DNA of 64,000 nt from Chitinophaga fulva (GTDB lineage Bacteria > Bacteroidota > Bacteroidia > Chitinophagales > Chitinophagaceae), in NCBI RefSeq assembly GCF_012927205.1, contig NZ_JABBGC010000004.1, forward strand, positions 846,485 through 910,484, given 5' to 3'. A program made the position numbers and the translations under genes. Positions 44,289-52,740 of this stretch are shown piece after piece. How positions within the stretch are numbered: position 1 is the first letter of the stretch; each line of letters opens with the position of its first letter. Under the pieces are notes generated by a model, which ran no database searches, was not told the origin of the DNA, and saw nothing but the letters and a program-made list of their open reading frames with translations.

Positions 44289-44583
44289 GGGTCTGAAAGG
44301 GTCTGTATAAAAATAAGGAATCCATTGTTATAAAAATACAGGTCGTCCGATTTCGGACAATCTCTTTTTATAATTGGATAAATAAAGTTAAATTTTAATT
44401 GGTAAAATTATCACTTTGATAAGACTGTGAAATTGGGTATGACCCATTATCCGGATATTTGAGGGGGTAAGACATTCCGGTGCGGAGCGTGTTGACGATA
44501 GCCATGGCCACGGTGAGTTTCCATGCACTGCGTGCAGCCATGGCGAATCCGGTAAAAAGTTTACGAGGGGAATAACCGGCAGG
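44289..44583. other. Intergenic region of 295 bases
   Basis: The gap between the kinase start and the pirin stop contains the palindrome at 44345-44358, an AT-rich promoter-like region, and on the minus strand a frame continuing the pirin gene with 63 open codons after its stop (a 48-codon ATG-initiated part is at 44395-44541). I think this is chance or a decayed gene. Confidence 0.4.
44345..44358. promoter_or_regulatory. Palindrome GTCCGATTTCGGAC, possible operator
   Basis: GTCCGA and TCGGAC are perfect inverted halves with a 2-base centre. The site lies about 57 bases upstream of the kinase ATG and could be a binding site for its own Crp-type partner, though it is unlike the TGTGA-type Crp consensus. 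Confidence 0.35.
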
Positions 44584-45303
44584 TTATTTTTGATTGATGG
44601 GGGTTTCTATGATCAGAAACTCGGTTTCTTCTCCATGTTGCAGGCTGATTTCGCTCGCTTCCCAGATACCCATGGCATCCCGGGGGTGCAGTACCTGATT
44701 GTTCACTTTCAGGGTGCCTTCTATCAGGAAGATAAACAGGCATTTATTGAGTGGATGGAGCGTATAGGGCACAGAGCCGGGCAGATCGTAGTAACCCAGG
44801 GAGAGCCGGCTGTTCTGGTTGATCCAGCAGTGTTCCAGGCCTTCCTCGGAGGAGACGATGGTAGTGAGGCGGTTCTTTCTTTTATTGCGAGGGAAACTTC
44901 TCTGCTGGTAGCGGGGCGTAATGTTCTGTAGCTTAGGCTGGATCCATATCTGAAGGAAATTTACCTCGCCTTCGCCTATATTGTATTCTTCATGTCTTAA
45001 TCCTTCCCCGGCGCTCATGATCTGCACGCCGCCGGCTTCTATTTTGGTACTGTAGCCCAACGTGTCTTTGTGGTTCATTTTGCCTTTCAGCAACACCGAA
45101 ATGATCTCCATGTTCATATGTGGATGGATACCGAACCCTTTTCCGGCAGCCACAAAATCATCGTTGAAAGCCAGCAGCGTGCCGAAGGCGCTGCGCATAG
45201 GCTGGTAAAAGTCACTGAAGCTGAAGAAGAAATTGCTTTTCAGCCATCCGATGTCTTTTACCTCTCTTTCACCGGCAGGGAAGTGCTGTGTTTTCATAGT
45301 CAA
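44584..45303 (-). CDS. Pirin family protein
   Basis: A 239-residue bicupin of the pirin family. The metal site is formed by FGIHPHMNMEII (two histidines), HKDTLG and the glutamate of GEGLRHEEYN. Pirins of bacteria act as quercetinases or regulators of metabolism, and the role here is unknown. A second ATG, six bases in (MKTQHF), is an equally good start. It is encoded after a DUF3829-like gene on the same strand with a strong terminator between them, so it is probably transcribed separately. Confidence 0.9.
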   Translation of the reverse strand: MTMKTQHFPAGEREVKDIGWLKSNFFFSFSDFYQPMRSAFGTLLAFNDDFVAAGKGFGIHPHMNMEIISVLLKGKMNHKDTLGYSTKIEAGGVQIMSAGEGLRHEEYNIGEGEVNFLQIWIQPKLQNITPRYQQRSFPRNKRKNRLTTIVSSEEGLEHCWINQNSRLSLGYYDLPGSVPYTLHPLNKCLFIFLIEGTLKVNNQVLHPRDAMGIWEASEISLQHGEETEFLIIETPINQK

Positions 45304-45320
45304 TCGGGTTGAATGCTATA

Positions 45321-45356
45321 AAGAAGAAGCAAAGCCATCTGGCTTTGCTTCTTCTT
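45321..45356 (-). terminator. Strong hairpin terminator
   Basis: Bases 45321-45337 and 45340-45356 are perfect inverted copies (AAGAAGAAGCAAAGCCA and its complement). On the minus strand the 3' half is U-rich, which fits an intrinsic terminator just after the DUF3829-like gene. Confidence 0.8.
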
Positions 45357-45361
45357 AAAAA

Positions 45362-46315
45362 TTAGCTATTGAAAGAATTGTAACTGCTGATCAGGCTGTC
45401 GTAGCTTCTACCCAGTGATTCCACCTGGTATTCATCTATTTTGCCTTTTTCGGCGCTGTCACGCATTATTTTTTTGGCGGTTATCAGGAAGTCGCTCACA
45501 CGGTCATAGAAAGATTTATAGTAACCGTCTTTGTTTTCCTTTTTAGCATTGTCCAGGTTCAGCTGGCTGTGTTCTGTTTTGGCTTTTTCCAGCGCAGCAT
45601 AAGCGGCTTCTGCTTTCTCTTTGATGGCGCCGTAATTGCCCTCGCTGCCTTCTGTCAGTTCCACGAAATCACGAACGGCTTTCAGGTCCGCTTTCATGGC
45701 GAGGATATAATCTTTCAGCGGGCTCTCTTTCAGTACGATGGCTTCGCTGGCGTCAGCGATTTCATTGACTTTTTTCATCAGGACAACCTTGTCAGTCATC
45801 AGCTGTTGGGTGCTGGCGCGGATAGAGTCCACCAGTGCAAAGCCTTTGGCGCTTTTGTCGTCTTTGAAGTCTTCTGCTTTCAGGTAGTCGCTCAGTTGTT
45901 TGTACTGCTCCTGCAGTTTTTTGAAACCGGCGCTGTAGGCGGGGACTTTTTCCTTGAAGAACTTTTTGTCGTCGCTGCTCAGCTCATCAACCGGTTCATC
46001 CGCCTTTACTTTGTTCATGGGTCTGGGCATGTCAAAGTAGGTAGGGGTAATAATGCCGATAAAAGCGAAGTGGTCAGAAGGGTTCTTCAGTCCCTTTTCA
46101 ATTTTGTCCACATTCTCCGCCACCCGGGTGATATAGTTGTTCTGTTTGTTGGCTATATCAATCAACAGGTTAGTGTATTCAATGACATGGCTGGCCTTTT
46201 CTACAGAGTTGCTTTCATAAGCAGCCGGGCCTTTGCCGCCTTTGCTGTTATCACATGATACAGATACAGAGAGCATAGCCACACCAATGGCTGCGTAAAG
46301 GAACTTTTTGTTCAT
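45362..46315 (-). CDS. DUF3829-like lipoprotein
   Basis: A 317-residue predicted lipoprotein. The signal peptide ends in a lipobox with a cysteine near residue 21 (SVSVSC, then DNSKGGKG). The mature part is long and helical, rich in Lys, Glu and Ala, with a mid-region of FAFIGIITPTYFDMPRP. The form fits DUF3829 (YiiG-like) proteins of unknown function. I chose the ATG at 46313-46315 because it begins a proper signal peptide. A strong terminator follows the stop. Confidence 0.7.
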   Translation of the reverse strand: MNKKFLYAAIGVAMLSVSVSCDNSKGGKGPAAYESNSVEKASHVIEYTNLLIDIANKQNNYITRVAENVDKIEKGLKNPSDHFAFIGIITPTYFDMPRPMNKVKADEPVDELSSDDKKFFKEKVPAYSAGFKKLQEQYKQLSDYLKAEDFKDDKSAKGFALVDSIRASTQQLMTDKVVLMKKVNEIADASEAIVLKESPLKDYILAMKADLKAVRDFVELTEGSEGNYGAIKEKAEAAYAALEKAKTEHSQLNLDNAKKENKDGYYKSFYDRVSDFLITAKKIMRDSAEKGKIDEYQVESLGRSYDSLISSYNSFNS

Positions 46316-46477
46316 AGTGAAATGGTGATTATTTGGATTAAACAAATGACCGGGGTAATTTGATTGTTAATGCCGCAAATATAATATTTAAAATCCCGAA
46401 TTACAATGAGGTAGGTTCAGGCTGTTACCTTTCTTCCTGGGATACATCTTTACGGGCTGCGTATTATCTTTAGCCAT

Positions 46478-48037
46478 ATGAAGACACTTATCCGCGCATT
46501 CCGATGGTGCATCGGTCTGCTACTGGCAGGCACGCTGCCCGTCGCTGCCCAGTTCAAAGACCCGCGGCCGGTAAAGCCGAAACCTAATATCATTGTGTTC
46601 CTGGTGGATGATATGGGCTGGGAAGATACTTCCGTCCCTTTCTGGGACCAGCTGACGGACAAGAATAAACGTTTCCGCACGCCCAATATGGAGCGACTGG
46701 CCAAAGAAGGGGTGAAGTTCACCAATGCGTATGCTACGCCGGTGTGTACCCCGTCGCGGGTGAGCATGATCACGGGCATGAATGCTGCGCATCATGGTGT
46801 TACCAACTGGACATCGCCGCGTAAGGACGTAAATGCCGATGCGCCGGACAATACGCTGGAAAGTGCTCCCTGGAACCATAATGGCTTTAGCCCGGTACAG
46901 GGCGTGCCACACACCGTATATGCCACCCCGTTGCCTGCCTTGCTGAAAGGCGCCGGCTATTACACCATTCATGCCGGTAAGGCGCACTGGGGCGCCATGG
47001 GCACGCCGGGTGCCAATCCGTACAACATGGGCTTCCTGGTGAATATCGCCGGTCATGCGGCGGGGCATCCGCAGAGCTATCTGTCGGAGGAGAACTACGG
47101 CAATATGCCCGGTAAGGCTACGGCGCAGGCGGTGCCTGACCTGGAGGAATATTATGGTACCGGTACCTTCCTCACGGAGGCGCTTACACGGGAAGCGCTC
47201 AAGGCGCTGGATGAACCGGTCAACAGGCGACAGCCTTTTTACCTGTACCTCGCGCATTATGCGGTGCATGTGCCTTTGCAGGCAGACAAACGGTATTATC
47301 AGCATTACCTGGACATTGGGCTGGATGAGGCGGAAGCCAAATACGCCTCCCTCATAGAAGGCATGGACGCCAGCCTGGGGCAGGTGATGGATTATCTTAC
47401 CACGCGGAAGATCGCAGACAATACCATTATTCTTTTCATGAGCGATAACGGTGGGTTGAGCCTTGCGCCACCGCGGGGTGGTGCGCCGCATACCCAGAAC
47501 CTGCCTTTGCGCGCCGGTAAAGGGTCGGTATATGAAGGCGGTATCCGGGAGCCGATGCTGGTAAAATGGCCTGGCGTAACGCGGGCCGGCAGTGTGGCGC
47601 CGCAATATTTGATGGTAGAGGATTTTTTCCCTTCTATACTGGAAATGGCCGGTATACAGTTATATGATGCCGTTCAGACGATTGACGGTAAAAGTTTTGT
47701 GCCGGTCCTGCGGGACCCTGCTACGACAGACTCTTTGCGGACGCTGGTATGGCATTATCCGAATAAATGGATTCCCGATGGAGGGCCGGGTATCAACTAT
47801 AAAAGCGCGCTCCGGCAAGGCCGCTGGAAGGTGGTATATGACCAGCAACAGGGCAGTGCAGAGCTGTATGACCTGGTAACGGACATTGGTGAAAAACGTG
47901 ATCTGGCGGCAGTTTACCCCGACCGGGTACGGTCGTTGCTGGCATTGTTGTCGCAGCAGTTGCAACAGTGGAAAGCGCCGATGCCGGTATTAAAAGCGAG
48001 TGGAAAACCTTTACCGTGGCCGGAAAATAAACGGTAA
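46478..48037 (+). CDS. Sulfatase (arylsulfatase-type)
   Basis: A 519-residue exported sulfatase of family S1. A signal peptide covers about residues 1-24. The formylglycine motif is the cysteine type, C90-T-P-S-R94, so it needs an anaerobic or aerobic maturation enzyme that is not encoded nearby. Metal-binding DD at 44-45 and SDNGG near 325 are present. It removes sulfate esters from a polysaccharide or small molecule in the periplasm. A near-match promoter box lies at 46465-46472. No SusCD or glycosidase is adjacent, so it is not a clear PUL member. Confidence 0.9.
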   Translation: MKTLIRAFRWCIGLLLAGTLPVAAQFKDPRPVKPKPNIIVFLVDDMGWEDTSVPFWDQLTDKNKRFRTPNMERLAKEGVKFTNAYATPVCTPSRVSMITGMNAAHHGVTNWTSPRKDVNADAPDNTLESAPWNHNGFSPVQGVPHTVYATPLPALLKGAGYYTIHAGKAHWGAMGTPGANPYNMGFLVNIAGHAAGHPQSYLSEENYGNMPGKATAQAVPDLEEYYGTGTFLTEALTREALKALDEPVNRRQPFYLYLAHYAVHVPLQADKRYYQHYLDIGLDEAEAKYASLIEGMDASLGQVMDYLTTRKIADNTIILFMSDNGGLSLAPPRGGAPHTQNLPLRAGKGSVYEGGIREPMLVKWPGVTRAGSVAPQYLMVEDFFPSILEMAGIQLYDAVQTIDGKSFVPVLRDPATTDSLRTLVWHYPNKWIPDGGPGINYKSALRQGRWKVVYDQQQGSAELYDLVTDIGEKRDLAAVYPDRVRSLLALLSQQLQQWKAPMPVLKASGKPLPWPENKR

Positions 48038-48077
48038 CCTGGAGGAAAGTAAAAGGTGTTTTTAAAAATTGGTGTCG

Positions 48078-48085
48078 TACATTTG
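48078..48085 (+). promoter_or_regulatory. -7 promoter box TACATTTG for a candidate small RNA
   Basis: A full TAnnTTTG match on the plus strand, 40 bases after the sulfatase stop, with no plus-strand ORF downstream. A transcript from about 48091 would end at the terminator at 48158-48195. Confidence 0.45.
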
Positions 48086-48089
48086 TGAC

Positions 48090-48195
48090 TTGTTACTAAC
48101 AGTGTAACAGTTGTAGGTTATATGGTGACTGGAATAATCTTATCCGAGTCTCGATAGAAGAGGCTATCCTTTGATAATGGATAGCCTCTTTTATT
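48090..48195 (+). ncRNA. Candidate small RNA of about 105 nucleotides
   Basis: The interval has a promoter box upstream, no ORF, and three local hairpins in series: TGTTAC/GTAACA (about 48090-48110), TATcCGA/TCGATA with one bulged base (about 48141-48156), and the terminator stem at 48158-48190 followed by a U-rich tail. This layout is typical of an independent small RNA. No known family was recognised; it could instead be a processed sulfatase 3' UTR. Confidence 0.35.
48158..48195 (+). terminator. Hairpin terminator with U-tail
   Basis: AAGAGGCTATCC (48158-48169) and GGATAGCCTCTT (48179-48190) form a perfect 12-bp stem with a 9-base loop, followed by TTATTTTT on the plus strand. The stem may also serve the convergent gene ending at 48210. 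Confidence 0.75.
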
Positions 48196-48209
48196 TTTCA
48201 GGTAGTTAT

Positions 48210-48635
48210 TTACTTGTTTTCTCCACCGTCTTTCTGGCCTTTGTCATGACCTTGTGCGTTCATGGCTTTAAGTTTGGCCTGCTGGTCTGGTGTAAGGATG
48301 GTCTGGTATTGTTGTTTGCGGTAGGCGGCAATTTCTTTTTTACCGTTGCCGTCTTTCTGGCCGGAAGCTTTCAGCGCGTCCTTGCGGCGGATACATTCTG
48401 TATTGACAGCCAGTACTTTTTTATATTGATCATCTGTCAAATTCAGTTTTGTTTTCAGTTCATCCGCATACTGGGCGGCGCGTTGTTCCGGAGCAGCTAC
48501 TACTTTGGGAGCTTTGGCTGGTTTGGCCGGCGCCTGTTTGGCAGGAGCGGGAGCAGCGGGTGCTGTAGGAGCAGTTTGGGCAAAAGCCGGAGATACGGCC
48601 AACATAATAGCGATAGCAGCGATTAACTTTTTCAT
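48210..48635 (-). CDS. Small periplasmic helical protein, Spy/LTXXQ-like
   Basis: A 141-residue exported protein. A signal peptide ends near residue 20 (FAQTAP). A proline/alanine/lysine-rich linker (about 20-50) precedes two helical repeats with LNLTDDQYKKVLAVN and ILTPDQQAKLKAM, which resemble the LTXXQ motifs of Spy/CpxP-type periplasmic chaperones and DUF4890 proteins. The C-terminus is charged. Function is inferred only from this likeness. Confidence 0.65.
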   Translation of the reverse strand: MKKLIAAIAIMLAVSPAFAQTAPTAPAAPAPAKQAPAKPAKAPKVVAAPEQRAAQYADELKTKLNLTDDQYKKVLAVNTECIRRKDALKASGQKDGNGKKEIAAYRKQQYQTILTPDQQAKLKAMNAQGHDKGQKDGGENK

Positions 48636-48744
48636 GTGTTTTAAAGTTTTGTATGCCTGTTAATTCAATTTCCTTGCCATTGGGCCAAAACTTGCCCGGC
48701 AACGGCTTAAAATTTCATTAAAACATACGGGAGGGATGATTGGT

Positions 48745-49629
48745 TTAACTGACTTTGATCTTTTTCCGGTAGGCAGAAGGAGAGAGGCCGGTGACCTGTT
48801 TAAACAGGCGGGTGAAGTAAGACGCTGATTGATAGTTGAGTTCAAAGGCGATGCTGGCAATATCGCGGGCGGGATCTTGCAGGAGGATCTGGCTGTGCAG
48901 GATACTGATTTCGTTGATCCACTGTTTGGGTGGTTTGCCGGTTGCCTCTTTCACACATTTATTCAGGTAGTTTTCTGAGATATTGAGTTGCCTGGCATAA
49001 TACTCCACTGTTTTTTCATGGAGATGATGGCGTTGTACTTTTTCCCGGAAGCGCAGGGATATGTCAAGGCTGCGGTTGAGCGTCACCGGGCGTGGAGATT
49101 CGTGCAGCAATATTTTATTGAGCAGGGCACGGAACAGCGGTACGCATATTTCCATGGAGCCGTTGATAAGGCTTAGTTCCTCTTCCAGCAGCGCGCTGAG
49201 GTGTGCCAGCCACTTCACGGCTTTGGCTGGCAGTGTCACAAAGGGTGTGGCAAAGAAAAAATTAAGCAGGTTGTTATTGAGCGAAAGCCGGTTAATGATT
49301 TCATTTTCATACACAATAAAAAATCCGGTGGCATCAGGCGATATTTCCAGGGTAGCGGTGATGCTCCCTTGTTTGATAAGCAGGACCGAGTTGGCTTCCA
49401 GTTTATAGGAAGATACTTCCAGCTGTTGCACGATAGTGCCTTTGGTGACGAAGAGCAGGAAGTTGAAAGAGGTGCGGTAGGGTGGCACGGGAATAACGAT
49501 GTTGCGCAGATAATTTTCGATGCGGTATACCTGTAGCTGTGCATCGTTGAACAGTACCTGCCTGGACACGCCCGGGAGGAAAGATTTTTTGTATTCGAAA
49601 TTGGTGAATAATTTAACTGATGATTTCAT
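48745..49629 (-). CDS. AraC family transcriptional regulator
   Basis: A 294-residue regulator with an N-terminal cupin-like domain (about 20-150) and a C-terminal AraC double helix-turn-helix (about 195-290: VEYYARQLNISENYLNKCVKEATG, and DIASIAFELNYQSASYFTRLFKQ). It is divergent from the small exported protein gene at 49720, and a 21-bp direct repeat in the shared promoter region looks like its binding site. Confidence 0.9.
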   Translation of the reverse strand: MKSSVKLFTNFEYKKSFLPGVSRQVLFNDAQLQVYRIENYLRNIVIPVPPYRTSFNFLLFVTKGTIVQQLEVSSYKLEANSVLLIKQGSITATLEISPDATGFFIVYENEIINRLSLNNNLLNFFFATPFVTLPAKAVKWLAHLSALLEEELSLINGSMEICVPLFRALLNKILLHESPRPVTLNRSLDISLRFREKVQRHHLHEKTVEYYARQLNISENYLNKCVKEATGKPPKQWINEISILHSQILLQDPARDIASIAFELNYQSASYFTRLFKQVTGLSPSAYRKKIKVS

Positions 49630-49633
49630 ATCC

Positions 49634-49648
49634 GCTACTAAAGGTAGC
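49634..49648. promoter_or_regulatory. Inverted repeat GCTAC-TAAAG-GTAGC
   Basis: A perfect 5-bp inverted repeat 5 bases upstream of the araC-family ATG; the minus strand also reads TACCTTTA, one base off the -7 box. It may mark the promoter of that gene. Confidence 0.3.
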
Positions 49649-49650
49649 GT

Positions 49651-49679
49651 GATTTGTGAAAAGAAATGCGGGATTTGTG
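49651..49679. promoter_or_regulatory. Direct repeat with 21-bp period, candidate AraC operator
   Basis: GATTTGTG occurs at 49651-49658 and 49672-49679, exactly 21 bp apart, between the divergent araC-family gene and the exported protein gene. The spacing equals that of AraC-type half-sites. Confidence 0.5.
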
Positions 49680-49719
49680 CTATTCATCGTTTGTTTTAAC
49701 ATCTACCTTGCAACCTGTA

Positions 49720-50127
49720 ATGAAAGCCATCTTTAGGTACATATTATTACTGTTTTTCCTGATTGGATTTACTTTCACGGGCCACAACAAAACTCCTTTA
49801 TTGTCAGCCAGGGCCGGTCACCAATCATTCGATGCGGGAAAAAATTGTTCGGATACCTTGTTGTCAACAAAAGACTGTCTCGATTTTTTGCAGTTGTTTT
49901 CTTTTGTGAATGACGAGACTTCTGACGATGAGAGCGATGTATTTCATGTTTCCCGGTTTCAGCGTTTTACCACCCTTTTTGCAGCTTATTACCAGGCATT
50001 GTTCCTGACCACCGATAATACCGTGCTGACCGGCCAATGCCGGTTTGTGCATCCTGATGCCGCGGTGAAGCGGGTTCCCCGTTTTATACTGTTTCATACC
50101 CTTATTATTCCTTCTCATCAGGCATAA
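49720..50127 (+). CDS. Small exported protein of unknown function
   Basis: A 135-residue protein. A signal anchor or signal peptide is formed by residues 4-19 (IFRYILLLFFLIGFTF), followed by a polar region with two cysteines (KNCSDTLL and KDCLDFL) that could form a disulfide. No family was recognised. The ATG at 49720 is used because it opens the hydrophobic leader; the longer frame upstream has no such feature. Its gene is divergent from an AraC regulator with an AraC-like operator between them, so it is probably the regulated target. Confidence 0.55.
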   Translation: MKAIFRYILLLFFLIGFTFTGHNKTPLLSARAGHQSFDAGKNCSDTLLSTKDCLDFLQLFSFVNDETSDDESDVFHVSRFQRFTTLFAAYYQALFLTTDNTVLTGQCRFVHPDAAVKRVPRFILFHTLIIPSHQA

Positions 50128-50229
50128 TCTGCCCATCTTTCTTTTTTCTTTATTGATTTAAATGGCTCCGGTATTGCCGGAAATGTGCGCCATAACGGGC
50201 TTACAAATGCCATAAATTAATATATGAAA

Positions 50230-50247
50230 AAGAATTAGAATATTCTT
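50230..50247. promoter_or_regulatory. Inverted repeat in the urease promoter region
   Basis: AAGAAT (50230-50235) and ATTCTT (50242-50247) with a TAGAAT centre. The region 50128-50314 before ureA is AT-rich and also has TCCGG/CCGGA at 50167-50181. Either could be a metal- or nitrogen-responsive operator; neither matches a NikR or NtcA consensus that I know. Confidence 0.3.
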
Positions 50248-50314
50248 ATTTTTTCTCCTGTCAACTGAAATTTCTACCGAAAAACCCGAGTTCTATTATA
50301 TTAAAATTAATTAT

Positions 50315-50617
50315 ATGCATTTAACACCGCGAGAAACGGAAAAGCTGTTGCTTCATCTGGCTGGAGAACTGGCTGCCAAACGCAAAGCACGTGGACTGAA
50401 ACTCAATTACCCGGAAGCGATAGCCCTGATCAGCAGCGAACTGCTGGAGGCTGCACGGGATGGCAGATCAGTGGCTGATCTGATGCAGTACGGCGCTACC
50501 ATCCTCACCCGGGAAGACGTCATGGAAGGCATCCCCGAAATGATCCATGATGTACAGATAGAAGCCACCTTTCCCGATGGCACCAAACTCGTCACCGTTC
50601 ACCATCCTATCCGCTAA
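50315..50617 (+). CDS. ureA: Urease gamma subunit
   Basis: A 100-residue protein with the family start MHLTPRETEKLLLHLAGELAAKRKARGLKLNYPEA shortened here to its landmarks: LTPRE, AxxRKARGLKLN and the C-terminal PIR. With UreB and UreC it forms the (alpha-beta-gamma)3 urease that hydrolyses urea to ammonia and carbamate. It opens a ten-gene operon. Confidence 0.97.
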   Translation: MHLTPRETEKLLLHLAGELAAKRKARGLKLNYPEAIALISSELLEAARDGRSVADLMQYGATILTREDVMEGIPEMIHDVQIEATFPDGTKLVTVHHPIR

Positions 50618-50635
50618 CCGCTAAAACCATTCAAC

Positions 50636-51010
50636 ATGATACCCGGAGAGTATTTTCTCGCCAACGGCGATATCCACTGCAACGAAGGCCGTCAAACCGT
50701 CACGATAAAAGTGATCAATACCGCCGACAGACCGGTGCAGATAGGTTCACATTACCATTTCTTTGAAGTAAACCGCCAGATGAGCTTCGACAGGGCCCTG
50801 GCCTTCGGTAAAAGACTCAATATCCCCGCCGGCACCGCCGTGCGTTTTGAGCCAGGTGAAGAAAAAGAAGTACAGCTGGTAGAGCTGGGCGGCGCCCGTC
50901 GCGCTTTTGGCCTCAACCAGCTCGTTAACGGCGATACCGCCCTCGAATCCAGCAAGGAAAAAGCAATGGCAAAACTCGCAGCCACCAACTTCAAAAACCA
51001 GCAATCATGA
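50636..51010 (+). CDS. ureB: Urease beta subunit
   Basis: A 124-residue protein with the beta-subunit landmarks MIPGEYF, VINTADRPVQIGSHYHFFEVN and TAVRFEPGEEKEV. It is a separate chain, as in most non-Helicobacter ureases. It lies 18 bases after ureA and overlaps ureC by 4 bases (ATGA). Confidence 0.97.
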   Translation: MIPGEYFLANGDIHCNEGRQTVTIKVINTADRPVQIGSHYHFFEVNRQMSFDRALAFGKRLNIPAGTAVRFEPGEEKEVQLVELGGARRAFGLNQLVNGDTALESSKEKAMAKLAATNFKNQQS

Positions 51011-52728
51011 GCCTGATCATCAACAGAGAACAATATGTAAATATGTACGGTCCGACCACAGGCGACAAAGTTCGTTTAGGCGACACCGATATTATCATCG
51101 AAATAGAAAAAGATTTTAACCACTACGGCGATGAAAGCAAATTCGGCGGCGGCAAAACCGTTCGTGACGGTATGGCCCAATCCAGCACCGCTACCCGCGA
51201 CCAGGGCGTACTGGACATGGTGATCACCAACGTGGTGCTCATCGATCACTGGGGCATCGTGAAAGGTGACCTCGGCATCAAAGACGGTAAAATCGTTGGC
51301 TTCGGCCAGGCCGGCAACCCTGATACCATGGACGGCGTAGAACGTAACATGGTGATCGGCGCCTCTACAGAAGTACACGGCGGCAACGGCCTCATTGCCA
51401 CTGCCGGTGGTATCGATACCCACATCCACTTCATCAGCCCGCAACAGATAGAGACAGCGCTGTTCAGCGGCATCACCACCATGATCGGCGGTGGTACCGG
51501 TCCGGCTGACGGCACCAACGCCACCACCGTTACCCCTGGTAAATGGTACATTGCTAAAATGCTGCAATCGGCCGACGACTTCCCGATGAACCTCGGCTTC
51601 TTCGGTAAAGGCAACTGCTCCACCGAAGCACCTATCGCTGAACAGGTGGAAGCCGGCGCACTTGGCGTGAAAATCCACGAAGACTGGGGCGCTACTCCTG
51701 CTGTGATAGACGCAGCCCTCAACGTGGCGGATAAATACGATGTGCAGGTGGCCATTCATACAGACACACTCAACGAAGCGGGTTTCCTGGAAGATACGAT
51801 CAACGCCATCAACGGCCGCGTGATCCACACCTTCCATACAGAAGGCGCCGGCGGCGGTCACGCGCCGGATATCATCAAAGCAGCGATGTATCCCAACGTG
51901 CTCCCGGCTTCTACCAACCCTACCCGTCCTTATACTGTCAACACCATCGATGAACACCTCGATATGCTGATGGTATGCCACCACCTGAGCAAAAGCATCC
52001 CGGAAGACGTGGCCTTTGCCGACTCCCGCATCCGCCCGGAAACCATTGCTGCGGAAGACATCCTGCACGATATGGGCGTGTTCAGCATCATGAGCTCCGA
52101 CTCACAGGCCATGGGACGTGTAGGCGAGGTCGTTACCCGCACCTGGCAGACCGCCGATAAAATGAAAAAACAACGCGGCTTCCTTGATGAAGATGCTACT
52201 GCCCAAAGCGACAACTTCCGCGCTAAACGTTATGTGGCCAAATACACGATCAATCCGGCCATTGCACATGGCATCGATGAATATGTAGGTTCCGTGGAAC
52301 CCGGCAAAATCGCTGATATCGTGCTGTGGAAACCAGCTCTTTTCGGCGCTAAACCGGAAATGATCATCAAAGGCGGTATGATCATCGCTGCTAAAATGGG
52401 CGATCCCAACGCGTCTATTCCCACACCACAGCCGGTGATCCTGCGTACCATGTTCGGCGCTCACGGCCGCGCTATGCACCAGACCTGCGCCACCTTCGTA
52501 TCCAAAGCATCCCTTGAAAAAGGTATCGTGGAAGAATACGGCCTGCAAAAAATGGTGCTGCCTGTATCCGGTTGCCGCAACATCTCCAAAAGAGATCTGA
52601 TACACAACGATAAAACACCGGAGATCACTGTCAACCCGGAAAACTACGAAGTACGGGTAGATGGTGTGCATATCACCTGCGAACCGGTAGATACCGTGCC
52701 TTTAGCACAACGGTACTTCCTGTTCTAA
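51007..52728 (+). CDS. ureC: Urease alpha subunit
   Basis: A 573-residue catalytic subunit of normal length. The nickel ligands are all in place: the HIH pair in GGIDTHIHF, the carbamylated lysine in GVKIHEDWG, the histidines in VAIHTDTLNE and GAGGGHAPD, and the aspartate in SSDSQAMGR. The active-site flap VCHHL carries the usual cysteine and histidine. The codon use is more biased than that of its neighbours (strong preference for GGC, AAC and ATC), suggesting high expression. It works in the cytoplasm. Confidence 0.98.
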   Translation: MSLIINREQYVNMYGPTTGDKVRLGDTDIIIEIEKDFNHYGDESKFGGGKTVRDGMAQSSTATRDQGVLDMVITNVVLIDHWGIVKGDLGIKDGKIVGFGQAGNPDTMDGVERNMVIGASTEVHGGNGLIATAGGIDTHIHFISPQQIETALFSGITTMIGGGTGPADGTNATTVTPGKWYIAKMLQSADDFPMNLGFFGKGNCSTEAPIAEQVEAGALGVKIHEDWGATPAVIDAALNVADKYDVQVAIHTDTLNEAGFLEDTINAINGRVIHTFHTEGAGGGHAPDIIKAAMYPNVLPASTNPTRPYTVNTIDEHLDMLMVCHHLSKSIPEDVAFADSRIRPETIAAEDILHDMGVFSIMSSDSQAMGRVGEVVTRTWQTADKMKKQRGFLDEDATAQSDNFRAKRYVAKYTINPAIAHGIDEYVGSVEPGKIADIVLWKPALFGAKPEMIIKGGMIIAAKMGDPNASIPTPQPVILRTMFGAHGRAMHQTCATFVSKASLEKGIVEEYGLQKMVLPVSGCRNISKRDLIHNDKTPEITVNPENYEVRVDGVHITCEPVDTVPLAQRYFLF

Positions 52729-52740
52729 AAACAGTACAAC

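Noticed and set aside
46520..47605. 361-codon minus-strand ORF inside the sulfatase gene
   Set aside because: It is antisense to a gene with the full sulfatase signature and has an arginine- and histidine-rich composition typical of shadow frames.
51076..52068. 330-codon minus-strand ORF inside ureC
   Set aside because: It is antisense to a conserved catalytic subunit; the long frame reflects the biased codon use of ureC.
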